A DNA stretch of 64,000 nt from Viola odorata (lineage: Eukaryota; Streptophyta; Magnoliopsida; Malpighiales; Violaceae). The position numbers and the translations under genes were made by a program. The notes under the pieces were generated by a model. That model did not search any database. It saw only the letters and a program-made list of their open reading frames with translations, and had not been told where the DNA came from. Within the stretch, counting starts at the first letter, position 1. Every line of letters begins with the position of its first letter. This document shows, in pieces, positions 20,362 through 32,277 of this stretch. The DNA is taken from positions 3,764,188 through 3,828,187 of the forward strand of contig OY829542.1 of the NCBI GenBank assembly GCA_963691705.1, in the 5' to 3' direction.

Positions 20362-21494
20362 TGATAAACGGCCTAGAGAGGGGGTGAATAGGCAAATAAA
20401 ATCTTAACACAAAGAGTAAGGAATTAAGAGTGCGGAAATAGAAAGTAAAAACACAAGGAGTTATAGTGGTTCCAATTCCTCAATGAATTGTACTCCACTA
20501 CCTAAGAGCTTCACCCTTAGGATTTTGAATAACGAACACTTCGTTATTTACCTTGAGTTTTTACGGGTTCAACTCAAACCTTACACCTTGGTTTTTGCGG
20601 GCTCAACCAATAAACCTTACACCTTGGTTTTTGCGGGCTCAACCAATAAACCTTACAAGTGATTTTTCCGGGCTCAATCACAACCTATCACAATCAATAA
20701 ACTCAAGAAGAAATGTGAAATGGCAACACAAATTGGTGTACAAATAAACTATGTATGATTTAATAATCAACACCAATAAATGAACAATATTACCTCAAGA
20801 AGAAAGCGATCCAAACTCGAATTGAAAGACGCAAGAATGGTTGAAAACCGATATGTGAAGCTTACGTTGTAAAACTTTGATTAAGAGAGTTTGTAAATGA
20901 AATTTGTATATGTGTAACTTGTAAAATGCTTTCTTATCTTCATATAACTCATCTTAGATGAGTATTTATAGTGTCAAAAGATTTGTGACCGTTTATAGCC
21001 GTTGGAGCCAAAAACTATCCGTTTGCTACAGTGAAAAACTATTCATTGCTACAGTGAAAAACTATCCGTTGCTACAGTGAATCTATCCGTTGCTACAGTG
21101 AACCTATCCGTTGCTACAGCAAGTCTATCCGTTGCTACGGTGAACTATTCATTCCCGTTGCTACAGTAGACTTCCCGTTGCTACAGTGAGTTCATCCGTT
21201 GCTACAGTGAAATCAAAAACTCTTTTTCCAAAATTTATTTTTCGTGTAAAAAATCTTTTGACACTCTCCTTGAGGTATTATCGAACATAAATCAAGTGCT
21301 AATTAGAATCATACTTACACGTTTAAAATCCTAATGTACACTTGATCTTCTAGCTTGCGATATCTTGATTTGTTGCCTCTTATTTATTCCATCGCAAACT
21401 ACACACATTTTAACTTCAAATTGCATTAGTATTATTAATTAGTTTGTGTGTCTAAAATCATCAAAACAAGAGTAAGTTGCCCTTGGGCTAACAA
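20362..21494 (-). repeat. 3' LTR of copia element 1
   Basis: An LTR of 1133 bases, placed by the polypurine tract next to its inner end and by TG/CA termini. It contains a 36-base tandem duplication (20579-20650) and a short minisatellite (21011-21213). No second LTR is present in the window, so the boundary at 20362 rests on the TG dinucleotide and the break in P450 intron similarity. Confidence 0.8.
21011..21213. repeat. minisatellite inside the copia LTR
   Basis: About nine degenerate copies of a unit with the core CCGTTGCTACAGTGAA, spaced about 20-24 bases apart. Confidence 0.8.
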
Positions 21495-22143
21495 TCTCCC
21501 CCTTTTTGATGATGACAACCACAAACTAATATCAAAACATTTTTAAACTAGCAATTGAAATTGAAGTTAAATGGAGAAAACTTACATCTCCTATCTTTGC
21601 CAAATAAATGCTCCCCCTACATAAACCATTAGTGCACATAGAGCATAGCAAAGATTTCAAAGATTTGCTCCCCCTTAATCTTACCTTTCTCCCCATTCTA
21701 TAAGCTTCGTTACCAATCAATCTCCCCCTTAACTTATTCTCCCCCTTTGTCATTAGCAAAAAGGGTTAATAAAATAAGAAAAGTCAATTAAGATCATATG
21801 AGGAGTAATAAAGGAGCAAGCAAAGATCAAATCCAAAAATACTTTAACAAGTATTAAGATCAAACAATTATCCAATCCAAAAGTCAAAATACAAATATGA
21901 ATAGTAAGATTATAAAGATGGATAATCTAAAAATGTATAATTAAAACAGAATTTTTATTCAACAAACATGTCACGTTACACGAAACGTAGAGAACATTTA
22001 GAACATTGAAAATACTCAAGAACCAAACCTTATTAAAATTCCTTCATAATGGAATATTACAACTCTTATTCAACCTAAAAGACCATTACAAAGTATAAGA
22101 ACAAATACATTTAAAATATAAAATACACGATACAAAGATGTGA

Positions 22144-22314
22144 TCAAAGATGGCATTGAGGTGAAGGGCAATCACATGGAGGGCAATGACACTTGGGACA
22201 CATGAACAAGTCGACATTTCTTGGACAATTTTTGAGCATGAGAAGGGGAAAAGCAATGAAAGAAATCATCAATGCCAAAATGGCCAATATCATCCTCATC
22301 TCAAACGAAAGCAT
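22144..22314 (-). CDS. 56-residue membrane/cysteine-rich mini-ORF in the copia 3' region
   Basis: Between the pol stop (22719) and the LTR lies an ORF starting ATGCTTTCG at 22314 and ending TGA at 22144. It encodes a hydrophobic helix (about residues 7-26, MILAILALMISFIAFPLLM) followed by a cysteine-rich tail with seven Cys, including the motif CPKCHCPPCDC. A TTTAAATA box lies about 80 bases upstream on the same strand. No catalytic domain is recognisable. It may be a captured host gene for a small membrane protein or a vestige of an accessory ORF, since SIRE-type elements can carry extra ORFs after pol. It could also be chance, but hydrophobic helix plus regular CxxC spacing is unlikely at random. 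Too short for certainty. Confidence 0.4.
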   Translation of the reverse strand: MLSFEMRMILAILALMISFIAFPLLMLKNCPRNVDLFMCPKCHCPPCDCPSPQCHL

Positions 22315-22718
22315 TTTGAAGATTCGAAGGAATTGAAGGTAAAGCTTTCCGTTTTGGATATCTAGAGAGGTGTAATCTTAGGCTATTTAAACACAAAAAT
22401 GACAGCTTAAGGTCTAAGAATTACAACTCGAGGATATGAAATGTCGCTGACTTTTGTGCCCAACGCATGCGTACGAAGAATCAAATATATCACATCAATT
22501 TGATTTCCTCAATGATCAATCACATGAACGAAATCATACATGCATAGAAAAAATGATTCTCATTAAACACGTATATGCACAAACAAACAAAACAATTTAC
22601 GGCAATTTATAGCACATATGATTATAAATATTATTTACTAATAATAATCATGTAAAAACATAGATATTCATCAATTTAATATAGGCATATAAATAAGAGT
22701 TCAAGAAATTTCGAATGC

Positions 22719-25346
22719 TTACTCAAATGGATTGCAAATACCAATTTCATGTCTTAGTTCCACAAAACGTTCTTTGGCAAGAGCTTTGGTGAAAATGTCT
22801 GCAAGCTGTTTGTTAGTACCAAAAAATTCAAGCATAATGTCCCCTTTAGCCAAATGATCACGAATAAAATGATGTTTTATATCAATATGCTTGGTTCGTG
22901 AGTGGCAAATAGGATTCTTGGTCAATTGAATAGCACTTAGATTATCACAAAAGATAGGAATTTTACAAAACTTAAGATCAAAATCTTCTAAGGTTTGTTT
23001 CATCCATAAAATTTGAGAAACACAAGATCCGGCAGCAATATATTTAGCTTCCGTGGTAGAAATAGCTACTGAATTTTGTTTCTTACTTGACCAAGAGACC
23101 ATGCATTGTCCTAAAAATTGACATGAACCACTAGTGCTTTTCCTATCGGTTTTAGAACCAGCAAAATCTGAATCGGTATAGCCAATTAAATCAATGCTAG
23201 ACCCTTTAGGGTACCAAAGACCTAATTTAGAAGTACCTTTCAAATATTTGAAAATTCTTTTCAAAGCAAGCAAGTGAGATTCTTTAGGACAAGATTGAAA
23301 ACGAGCAAATAGACAAACACTAAACATTATATCCGGTCTACTTGCCGTTAAATATAAGAGACTTCCAATCATACCTCGATATAGAGTAATATCTACATCT
23401 TTACCATCTTCATCTTTGTCGAGGTTGACGGTTGGACTAAGGGGAATATGACTCTCCTTGACATCTTTGTATCCATATTTGCTTAGGAGATCCTTGATGT
23501 ATTTAGCTTGATTGAGAAAGATACCTTCTTTAGATTGTCGAATTTGAAGTCCAAGGAAGAATGTCAATTCTCCCATCATACTCATTTCGAACTCACTATG
23601 CATACATTTCTCAAATTCCTTGCACAAAGAATATTTAGTAGCACCAAAAATGATATCATCAACGTAAATTTGCACAATTAACATATGATTACCATCATGT
23701 TTAGTAAATAGTGTAGAATCAATTTTTCCCATTGTAAAACCATTTTTCAATAAAAATTGACTCAAACGATCATACCAAGCTCTAGGAGCTTGTTTAAGAC
23801 CATATAAGGCCTTTTCCAATTTAAAAACATGGTTAGGAAATTTAGGATCTTCAAAACCGGGAGGTTGTTTGACATACACTTCTTCCATGATATAACCATT
23901 CAAAAATTCACTTTTAACATCCATTTGAAATAAGCTAATGTTTTTAAAACATGCAAATGCTAATAACATGAGAATGGATTCAAGTCTAGCAACGGGGGCA
24001 AATGTTTCATCAAAATCAATACCTTCTTGTTGGTTATACCCTTGGGCTACCAATCTAGCTTTATTCCTAATAACATTTCCCGATTCATCAAGTTTGTTTC
24101 GAAAAACCCACTTGGTGCCAATGATAGTATGGTTGCTAGGCCTAGGAACTAATTTCCAAACACAATTACGCTCAAATTGATTTAGTTCCTCTTGCATGGC
24201 AATCATCCAATATTCATCATGTGAGGCATCATCAAATTTCTTTGGTTCAAATTGAGAAACAAATGCATGATGATCATTCAAATTTCTAAGAGAAGAGCGA
24301 GTAGCAATACCTTTGCTATGGATATTACCTATGATTTGCTCTTGTGGATGTGCTTCCATGATTTTCCAAGGTTTGGAACTTGAGGGGCCTTGATCATTTT
24401 GATTTTCTACATCATTTGTATTCTCAAGCACCTCTTCCTCCAGCTCTTTCTCCTCTTGAATTTCTAGAGTATCTAGTGAAGGAGGATTGACTTGAGGGCT
24501 TCCAAAATCTTCTTCTACATCACTATCTATCTCTTTCACACTTTCAAAAGGATTAGATTCATCAAAAGCAATATGCATGGATTCTTCTACAACTAGAGTT
24601 CTTTTATTATAAACTCTATATGCTTTGCTAGTAGTAGAATAACCAAGAAAAATACCTTCATCCGACTTTGCATCAAATTTGCCCAAATTATCTTTGATGT
24701 TAAGAATAAAACATTTACATCCAAAGACTCTAAAGTATGCAATGGTGGGTTTCTTATCATGCCATAATTCGAAAGGAGTTTTATTAAGTAAAGGTCGAAT
24801 TAGAACACGATTTAAAACATGACATGCGGTTGCAACGGCTTCGGCCCAAAAACGAGTTTCATTTTGGTGTATTATGCTCATTTAAAAGAGTTCTAGCCGT
24901 TTCTTGCAATGTTCTATTTTTCCTCTCAATTACCCCATTTTGTTGAGGAGTGCGAGGACATGAAAAATTATGAAAAATACCATTTTCATTGCAAAAATCT
25001 TGAAACATGCCATTTTCAAATTCACCACCATGATCACTTCTAATTCTCAAAATTTTGGAACCTTGTTCATTTTGAATACGTTTGCAAAGTTGTTTGAATG
25101 TTTCACATGCATCATTCTTATGAGCCAAGAAGATAACCCAAGTAAATCTAGAAAAATCATCCACAATAACAAAAACATAACTCTTACCTCCCACACTTAC
25201 CGTTCTCATAGGACCAAATAAGTCAAGGTGTAGGAGTTGTAGTGGCCTTGAAGTTGAAACGGATTTGATAGGTTTGAAGGAGCTCTTAATTTGCTTCCCA
25301 TATTGACATGCATTACACAAACCTTCCTTCTCAAACTTCAACTTAG
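22719..25346 (-). pseudogene. copia element 1 pol (integrase, RT, RNase H), frameshifted and truncated
   Basis: Minus-strand pol. The integrase part (25346-24859) starts inside the zinc-binding region (only CNAC of the HHCC finger remains) and includes DLFGPMRTVSVGGKSYVFVI and the TPQQNGVIERKNR block. A small indel near 24865 stops this frame just after NEHNTPK and shifts to the frame of 24881-22719. That second part carries FWAEAV, the RT (WVFRNKLDESG, FQMDVKSEFLNG, YVDDIIFG active site) and RNase H (GYTDSDFAGSKTDRKSTSG, ending GICNPFE). Without gag and protease and with a frameshift it cannot be autonomous. Confidence 0.9.
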
Positions 25347-25351
25347 GTAAG

Positions 25352-28177
25352 TGTTGATACCCGAATTTTGACACGATTAACTTAAGTCGTTCATTTTTTC
25401 GCACATTCTTGATCTTATTTTGTATTATTATTATTTCCGTTTATTTACTATTTATTATCTTGTTTTCTTTTGTTTCATGTTATTTATTTTATTTTGTATG
25501 TATTTTTCGTTCGAACTTTTATCGATTTTAAATAAAATTTCTCGTATCATTGGATCGAACCACAAAAAACCAATCATACCCATTTTTCACTTTCACTTTA
25601 CTTTACATTACTTTACTCATTTTTTCCTCTCCACCATCCGAACATCATCATCTCTCCCTTTTCCATTTTTTTCTCTCCCACGACCATACCAACATTGGAT
25701 TCCTTTTTCTTACCTCAACTCTCCAATTGTCAAAAGAAATCGGATACACAATCCTACCCCCTCCATTTTTCAAAGAAACCTACACCCTAGCCCGCACACT
25801 GCTCCCCCTCTCTGTTTTTAAAAGATACAATCTTTTGTTTTTTTCAAAGATTTGATACGAACAGATCCTCCCCATTTTTCCTTAAAGGCCAACGAAAATC
25901 AACGAAAAAAGAGAGCTCTCGGCCAAATCCAAATCCTCTCCCTCATTTCAATTCCTCTTCAATCACGACCTCAGCCATCAATAATCCAATCTCTGCCCAA
26001 ATCACAAATCCAAACAATCATCCCCTAAAAATCCAAATTCAATCCCTGCAAATTCAATTAAATCCAATTCCCATGCCATACAATTAAATTAAATTCAGCC
26101 AAATTAATTAGCCACCTGCAAAAAAAACCAAAATCAAATCAGCCCCGCAACCACTTCAAAACAGCCATAAAATCAGCTCCAAAAGCCAGCTCCCAAACAA
26201 CCAAAAACAACCCCAAAATCACCCAAAAATCTGCACCAAAACCACACCCAAACAGCCCAAAAACAACCCCGAAACAACCTCCCAAACTGACCCGAAACAG
26301 CCACCCAAACAGCCCCAAAACTCCCAAAATCACCTACAAAAATAGCCTAAATCCACCTCCAAAAGCCAGCTCCCAAGCAACCAAAAACAGCCCCAACATC
26401 ACCCAAAAAATCTGCCGAAACCCAGCCCCAAATCTGCCCAAATCAACCACCAAAATCAGCCTCAAATTCTGACCAGAACCAAGCAAACTCACCTCACCGT
26501 CGCTGCGGCTCACGGCCGCTCCTCCCTCGCCGCCACTGCCAACCGGAGCCTCCGCCCACCGCCTCACCTCGCCACCGTCGCTGTCGTCGCTTGTAGCCGC
26601 GCCACGTCACCAAACCACCACTGCTCGCTTCCTGACCGGAGATAACAGAAGAAAAGAAAGAAGAAAAATAAAGAATAAGGAAGAAGAGAAGAGGGCTGCG
26701 TGCAGCCCTAAAAATGAAAAAAGAAAGAAATAGAGGAGAAGAGGAGAGCCTTGTCGTTTTGACAAGGAAAAAGAGAGGGTTGGGCTTCGGCCCAACAAAA
26801 GAGAGAAAAGATAGCATGGGCTGCGGCCTAAAGAGCAAAAAAGGAGAAAATGGGCTGCGGCCCATGAAAGAAAAAAATAAAAAGAATGGGCTACGACCCA
26901 AGCCCTTTTAATTAAAATCGTGTATTAACTCGTTCTTCACTTTTGCAGGTACCGAATTCACGATTATCATCTCGATCGGATGCTACGCCAATTTTAATGG
27001 GTAAGGAATTCCATTTTTATTAATATTTAATCATTTGAAATTTATTTGTGAGTCCCTTACTTATACGCGTTTATTTGTCTATGTTGTTTGTATGTTTTGT
27101 TTGCATGATGATGCTCGACGAGCTTGATGGAGTTCGACGAGGAGTTCGATGTTCATTCCCAATTGCGGAGCTCGAATGGAGAATTTAATTGTTGTATTTA
27201 TTTATTTGGGAATTTGTAATTAATTTATAATATTTATTTGCAGTATTTATCTATTTTATTATTAATTGTTGCCACTAATCTTTGATCTGCAGGTAAAGCT
27301 CTCCAGGTATGTTTTCCTTTTTCCCCTCTTTATTTTGGATAAATGTATTTTAATGCGTGATTGTTAGAATTCGAATTAATCAGTTTGCATGATGCTTATA
27401 CCATTGAATGTGCTTTATTTTATGCTTGTTTCGTGTGCGGCTTCGTCCCCACGAATTTACGCTTTATTTTGATGAATGTGTTTCATGTGCGGCTTCGACC
27501 ACACGATTGTATTTTAATTTATGCTATCTTGACGAATGTGTTTATGTGCGCGGCTTCGACCCCACTTCCCGGTTTTTCTCTTTTCAAATAAAACGGTACT
27601 TTGCTAGTCTATGCATGCTTAGAATCACCTAGTAAATAGGATTAATCACGTGCAATGGCCCAATGACGATACTGGCGTCGCTTTGGTAAAAATTAATAAA
27701 ACGGTAGTAATCTCACCAATTTTGCATGTAATCGGACTAATTTTGAACTCGGCTAAATATAACCGGAATAGGTATACAACCAACCTTTTTATCTTTTAGA
27801 GGATAAAAAAAATGTTATTAAACAACTCGACAACAGTTAGGATAAAATCAATCTCACAAACTTAAGAACTAAAGCGACGATACCCCCTCTGAGGGCCAAA
27901 TTACTTGTTTTCAACATGATTTTTAAACACCTTTTTTAAGAACCGGTAACCTTTTTAAGGATGAGACTCGGGTGCCTAACACCTTCCCGAGTCCATAAAA
28001 CGACCCCGAACCGTCGTTCTCGGGTTTAGACCCTTTTTATTTGTGCCTTAGTTTTTGTTTTATTTTCTTCTTTTTTAGACTTTTAGGTTTCCCTAAACCT
28101 TAGAAAAATAGGGTGGCGACTTCATTGTTATGTGTTTTCACATTTGCGTCCCGAATTTCGCTCGCGACGGTGCGACA
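25352..28177 (+). repeat. 5' LTR of the Tat/Ogre-like element
   Basis: It is 2826 bases long with TGT...ACA ends. Inside are a Pro/Lys/Gln-codon-like AC-rich block with an internal duplication (26178-26233 and 26361-26417), a short GC-rich block (26490-26640) and a cluster of tetraloop hairpins (26690-26901). Only one LTR survives, so the ends are inferred from the PBS and the break in the copia pol sequence. Confidence 0.7.
26690..26901 (+). repeat. cluster of GC hairpins in the LTR
   Basis: Five inverted repeats: AGGGCTGC-GT-GCAGCCCT at about 26691-26709; GTTGGGC-TTCG-GCCCAAC at 26779-26796; an imperfect ATGGGC-TGCG-GCCTAA near 26816; a perfect ATGGGC-TGCG-GCCCAT at 26850-26865; and an imperfect TGGG..CCCA at 26887-26900. 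Four have four-base loops. Confidence 0.75.
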
Positions 28178-28178
28178 G

Positions 28179-28197
28179 TTTGGCGACTTCACTGGGG
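28179..28197 (+). other. primer-binding site of the Tat/Ogre-like element
   Basis: TTTGGCGACTTCACTGGGG starts two bases after the LTR end. Tracts of this type act as tRNA primer sites in Ogre-type elements (tRNA-Arg, from memory). Confidence 0.6.
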
Positions 28198-31100
28198 ACT
28201 TTAGGGTCGAAGCCGGAATTATTTGCTTGAGGTGTTTATTGTTATTATTTATTTATTCGCTTTGATATCAACTGTTGTCTTCTCATTCGCATCATGCATA
28301 ATGCCCTTTCGCCGGGCCTTCCCAAATAGGATTAGGTTGGTATTAGTGAAGCCCTGAGGACTTGGGTCCCAGTCAGCTTTCATGAACCCTAACTCGGACT
28401 AGAACCCCTAAATGGGTGAGCGCCCCGATTCCTTTATGTTTCGGTCAGCAATCACGTATCCATTTACTGAGGGACCACTTTTATGGTATCGTCCGGGAGC
28501 CTTTCAGCCAATTAGAAATAGTTGAAATTACCCGACATATGCATCATGATCGTATGTATATTTCCAACGTGCCTCATCATTGCCATTATTCTCCATTTCT
28601 TTTACCATGATGCCATGATAATTCTTGTTGCGATGCAATGATTCACTATTTTTCTCGCGATGCTATGATTTTACTTTCGTCTTATTGAATTTCGTCCGTA
28701 TTGTTATTGTTATTATATCCTATTTTTATTCATTATTACTCACCTTTATATACATTCTCCGTTCAGATACTACTGATTAGCGTTCATTTTTCTGCGTACT
28801 TGCAGAATAAAAGGACAAAAGGGAGTTCGGTGGAATTGCTTTCCTCTCACATATCTACTCATCAAGGAGCATTAATTACATATCTAGTTTAATATGTTTT
28901 TTTGTAGCTAGTGATAAGTTGTAATTATTTTTTACACCGTTGTCGGAGAATTATTTATCAGAACGAAATCCATGTGTTTTTTTATTATTATTACTGTATG
29001 ATTTATATTATACTTATTTACACTTTTTTGTTTATAACCAGGCTTGAAGAAGATAAACTAGATCCTCGGGGTCCAAAAACTCTCATTTTTATTAGTCATA
29101 ATTTGTCTTGCCCAAGACACAGAACCACCAAAAAGAAGAACAAGGTGAAATTAAGGCGTGGTCTCCCTTGATTAGTCATAATTCGTCTTGCCCAAGACAC
29201 AGAACCGCTAGAAAAGATGAAATTAAAGCGTGTCCAACTACTTCGCTTTGCTCAGATCACCCTAACACTCCAACATCCCGACACCATACCCAATGGATGC
29301 TCCTCATACCATATCAATATCGTTAATCTTTTAACACATGCATGAATTTGATGCTACTAATGGATTGAATTTTGTATCTTGATAGGTGATGATCCATGGG
29401 AGATTGAGAAGGAGATAATTAGGATTTGATTCCAACATCGTCATGAACCCGAGTCTGAATTTGAATCATGTCGTGGTTATCTGCATAAAGCCTTGCTAGA
29501 AAAGGGAGATTCTAGAACCTATTGATTATATTGATCATTTTCTTAAACCACCCTTCATTCTAACCATTTCTTCTTTATTTTGCAGGAACCCGAGTTAGAG
29601 TTTGAATCAGGCCGTGGTTACCTGCATAATGCCTCGCTAGAAATGGAACCTATCCTGTCATGGTTACCTGCATAATAATTTGCTAGAAGACCATTCACTT
29701 CATGTGATAACTCACATCAAACTAAATGCATGGAAAACATCTAATAGAATTGATTGACAACGTGAAGTTTGGATAGTCGAGCCTACGGCTATAAACAAGG
29801 GCGCTTCGTGGGGGGCAACCCACGTGTTCCTCACCAGTATTTTTTGCTCGTTAAGATTTGAGGATATCTTTTCCTTTGAACTTTCTATTTAAATCCCTTT
29901 ATTTCAGGTGGACGAAAGGAGCACATCAATCATTAGCTTGGGCAAGCAACAAAATGACGACTAGAAGAATTCCATCGCTACCCAGCGGGACAGAGGAATC
30001 CTCCTACCAACTCTTGAATAATCGTCATTTCTACCCTTGCTGCTTCTGCTTCGCAAACCCCGGGTAGTCCCTTTCTTTTTATGCCTTTTCCTTTTAGTGT
30101 AGTCTCGTTTCTACATTAAGGGACATTTCATCCATAGTTGGGATATTATTTTTGCAGGGGGGTAAACATACAGAATGATAGCTCGCAACAATGAGCTCTT
30201 TGCGTCCATTTTACCTTGGCTTTAGCCCAACGCTACTCAGTGAGTGTAGAGGAATCCTCCTCCTGCTGACTTTGAAATGACTGTCATTTCTGCTCTGTTG
30301 CACATGTTCAGAGAAGTCCATCTACCTCTCTGCCTCTTTAAATTTTGTACAAATAGTATGCATTCATTCCCATATTGGGGGCAACTTTTTTAATTGTTCA
30401 AAAAAATTTTGCGAGCGACCACGTCCTCACATTCTGTCTATAGAATTGCTAAAACTATTGAGATTTTTGTGAAATCAATTTTTTTGCTAAATAAAATCCA
30501 CACTACCCCCAAAATTGTCAAACCTTCCCTAAATTGAGCATGTTCAACATGTTTCTACATCATGGATAACTTGTGCATCCATTTGAAATTATGTGACATA
30601 CATGATCTCGCCTGCTAGCTCTTATATCCGCGGCATGTTTAGACGTAAGCAGTCACAAATACATCCCTGTGAGTATTTTGGGCCTTTATGCCATACTTCT
30701 TTCATGAGTGCAAATGCTAAACTAAAGTGCTAGTTAGATTTGCATAATATCCAGGGTACATGCACCATTAGCCATGGGATAGCAGTAAAATGACATTGGA
30801 CTTTGCTCTTTCTTCCATTTTCTTTTTTTATATATAAGACAATGAACAGTGCCAGACTGAGATTGCTAACCGGGGGCAAGGTGCACAGTGAGTGAGGTTT
30901 GCAAAAGAAGAAAGAAGAAATCCTTGAATATTGATGGTCGGCACTGGAAGGACGCCGAGAAGAGCAAGAAATGAAGGCCTCTGCCTTAAACCAAGACCAA
31001 GGAAAGCCAGCACGAAAACGGTACTTGCTCTATGTATTTTGTGTTAGAATAAAAAGAGAAAAAAAAAACAAAAAAAAAAGAAAAAAAAAACAGAGAAGAA

Positions 31101-32277
31101 AAAGAAAAAAAAAAGAAAAAAGAAAGAAAAAAGAAAAAAGATAGGAAAGAAAAGCAGAAGCAAGTACGAAAAATTGGCTCCAGGTCAATTTTCCAAAAGG
31201 AGAAAAGTGAAGCCTATTTCCCCATAACAACCAAGGCAGGGGTGGTACACAGCAGTGGCAATTAGTCCGACCAGTCTCAGACCCATGAAAAACCTCATCG
31301 TCTAGGGTTCACCGAGATTCAAGGACTTAGAACCCAGTTGTATTCAAACAATAAATTGTGGACCTCTCAAGGGAAAGTTTCAGGGCTTCACCAAAGTAAT
31401 CAAAGAGCGTTCCCGGCGAAGATCAAAGAACCTGGGCGTTTTGCCCTCAAAACGACCAAGGAGGAGCATATCCAGCATCTAAGCACTATGCCCTCAAAGT
31501 GATGGTGGGAAGAAGCATCCCCAGCAAGACTGAAGGACTTGTGCACTTTGCCCTCACTGTGGCCAATCAGCAGGCCCTGTTCATTAAAGAAAATATATTC
31601 ACTTCTTCTCCCCGCAAAGTGCTTTCGATTATTAGAATGCCCATGCATGTGCATCTTTATCTGAAGTTTATTCACTCAGATTGACATTGCAAATCTGACT
31701 GTGTGCTATGTTGCTGCATTTCTATGAGTGTAAACACATAGCCTTATTCCTGAGTGTGAGCGCAAACACTAATATCTGGTGAGGATTGCTTATGTCTACA
31801 TGTTGTGGGAAAGTCTTGTCCTTGAGGTTGTTATCTCCTGGGCAAGATGCGGATGCTTTTCTAGACTTGTATCAAGCGTGCTTATATGATAGAAAATAGA
31901 TGACATGTTCTCCAGAAATGCATAAACTTGTTGAACATTCTCTTGATAGGGAAGTTGCTTTTATAAAATACTGGGGGCAAACCTTTGGGTAGTGTGGGAA
32001 TCCTTTCATATACAACATATATGATTTGATTTCATTGTTTCCATTTATCATTTGCTCTACTTTTTTCCATCCACTGCTGCTTCGTGTTTGTTTCCTCCTT
32101 ATTTGCAGGATACATATATACGTCAGGGGAATCTCACACTATGATCAAAATCCCTCCAATAAATCCATCCAATAAACACCTGAACGGAGTACGTTGCCAC
32201 TCCTCAATCAACTTCGTGCGGCGGCCCATCTTCCCCACCATTATCGACATCCGAATGGAGATACGTTACCACTCCAC
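28198..32277 (+). other. non-coding leader/internal region of the Tat/Ogre-like element
   Basis: I find no gag or pol. There are imperfect direct repeats: a block around TTGCCCAAGACACAGAACC at 29088-29245, and CCGAG..TTTGAATCA..CGTGGTTA.CTGCATAA at about 29445-29520 and 29587-29680. Also present are the segment GCGCTTCGTGGGGGGCAACC at about 29800 and an A/G-rich tract at 31050-31140. Short ORFs here lack domains. Confidence 0.55.

Larger units (their letters stand above)
20362..25351 (-). mobile_element. Ty1/copia retrotransposon 1, 5' half missing
   Basis: Read on the minus strand, the element has integrase, reverse transcriptase and RNase H, then a 1.2 kb non-pol region, a polypurine tract (AAAAAGGGGGAGAT at about 21495-21508) and the 3' LTR (20362-21494). 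The LTR has TG...CA ends (TGTTAGCCC / TTTATCA in element orientation). The 5' LTR, gag and protease are absent: the pol sequence stops in the pre-integrase region where a Ty3/gypsy LTR begins at 25352. The pol wording (DEGIFLGYSTTSKAYRVYN) and the long 3' region suggest the SIRE/Maximus lineage, from memory. Confidence 0.88.

Noticed and set aside
20553..20747. ORF with repeated NLTPWFLRAQPI in the copia LTR
   Set aside because: It comes from the 36-base tandem duplication within the LTR, not a gene.
26139..26911. ORFs in the Tat-like LTR (Pro-, Gly- or Ser-rich)
   Set aside because: Low complexity, inside an LTR, no domain or splice support.
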